This document shows, piece by piece, positions 4,928 to 5,474 of a stretch of 5,474 nucleotides of DNA. Location of the stretch: positions 1-5,474 of the forward strand of contig DOOK01000169.1 in the NCBI GenBank assembly GCA_003512805.1, in the 5' to 3' direction. Position 1 is the stretch's first letter; each line of letters opens with the position of its first letter. A program made the position numbers and the translations under genes. Under the pieces are notes generated by a model, which saw only the letters and a list, made by a program, of their open reading frames with translations, searched no databases and had not been told where the DNA came from. The stretch is from Erwinia sp. (GTDB lineage Bacteria; Pseudomonadota; Gammaproteobacteria; Enterobacterales; Enterobacteriaceae).

Positions 4928-5474
4928 ATGACTGCACACCCTCAGCAACTTATTATCCGCCGCCCTGACGACTGGCATATCCATCTACGAGACGATGAGA
5001 TGCTGAAAACCGTGCTGCCCTTTACCAGTGAGGTTAACGGCCGGGCCATCGTGATGCCTAATCTGGTGCCGCCAGTCACCAGCGTAGCGGCGGCTATCGC
5101 CTATCGCGATCGCATTCTGGCCGCCGTACCGGAAGGGCACCGATTTACGCCGCTGATGACCTGCTATCTGACCGATTCACTGGACGCAGACGAGGTCGAG
5201 AAAGGCTTTAATGAAGGCGTGTTTACCGCCGCCAAGCTCTACCCTGCCCACGCCACGACTAACTCCAGCCACGGCGTAACCAATATTGATGCGATTGCCT
5301 CCGTGCTGGAACGTATGCAGAACATTGGGATGCCGCTGCTGATCCACGGCGAAGTGACCGAGGCACACGTTGATATTTTCGATCGTGAAGCGCGTTTTAT
5401 CGAAACGGTAATGGAGCCGCTGCGCAAGCGTTATCCTGCGCTGAAAGTGGTGTTTGAGCATATTACGACCAAAG
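4928..5474 (+). CDS. pyrC: Dihydroorotase PyrC, 3' part outside window
   Basis: The first 182 codons of a class II dihydroorotase (E. coli PyrC, 348 residues) are present; the frame is still open at the window edge. The enzyme makes dihydroorotate from carbamoyl aspartate in de novo pyrimidine synthesis in the cytoplasm. Five residues of its two-zinc site are visible at E. coli positions: H17 and H19 in DDWHIHLRD, the carbamylated lysine K103 in [10 protein letters not shown]140 in LLIHGEV and H178 in FEHITTK. The metal-site aspartate near residue 250 lies beyond the edge. NATTNSSHG of E. coli reads HATTNSSHG here, a conservative change. The start at 4928 gives MTAHPQQL, matching the E. coli MTAPSQ start, with GGAG 7 bases upstream. 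Regulation is by PurR and the leader hairpin. Confidence 0.96.
   Translation, partial: MTAHPQQLIIRRPDDWHIHLRDDEMLKTVLPFTSEVNGRAIVMPNLVPPVTSVAAAIAYRDRILAAVPEGHRFTPLMTCYLTDSLDADEVEKGFNEGVFTAAKLYPAHATTNSSHGVTNIDAIASVLERMQNIGMPLLIHGEVTEAHVDIFDREARFIETVMEPLRKRYPALKVVFEHITTK

Overview
The window comes from an enterobacterial chromosome, most likely a plant-associated member of the Erwiniaceae (Erwinia or Pantoea). Five genes are close full-length or partial matches, by recalled sequence, to Escherichia coli housekeeping proteins: YceH, RimJ, GrxB, YceB and PyrC. They lie in the E. coli relative order and orientation. The sixth gene is not a housekeeping gene and is preceded by a near-perfect HrpL-type (hrp box) promoter, which points to an organism with a plant-type Hrp type III secretion system.

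Layout. Positions 1-1158 (minus strand) hold rimJ followed by yceH. Their stop and start codons share one base (TAATG), so they form a translationally coupled pair; yceH runs off the left edge. Positions 1159-1417 are a divergent control region with a candidate sigma70 promoter for rimJ on the minus strand and the hrp box on the plus strand. Positions 1418-2902 encode a 494-residue protein that I do not recognise. It has the N-terminal composition of a type III secreted effector, a low-complexity linker, a basic helical middle, and C-terminal tandem repeats (two full 61-residue units plus a third partial unit). A compact terminator follows. Positions 2956-3320 hold no gene I can support. Positions 3322-4062 are grxB (TTG start) with its leader and terminator. 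Positions 4217-4826 are the lipoprotein gene yceB and its terminator. From 4847 the pyrC control region (PurR box, promoter, nucleotide-sensing leader hairpin) leads into the first 182 codons of pyrC.

How it fits together. In E. coli the multidrug transporter gene mdtH lies between rimJ and grxB. Here that slot holds the putative effector gene and about 0.5 kb of unassigned DNA, and mdtH is absent. The housekeeping genes are ordinary: uS5 N-terminal acetylation, glutaredoxin 2, an envelope lipoprotein and dihydroorotase. The effector candidate looks like a one-gene accessory cargo under HrpL control, with its own terminator and no adjacent chaperone, transposase or integrase. It is the main item of interest.
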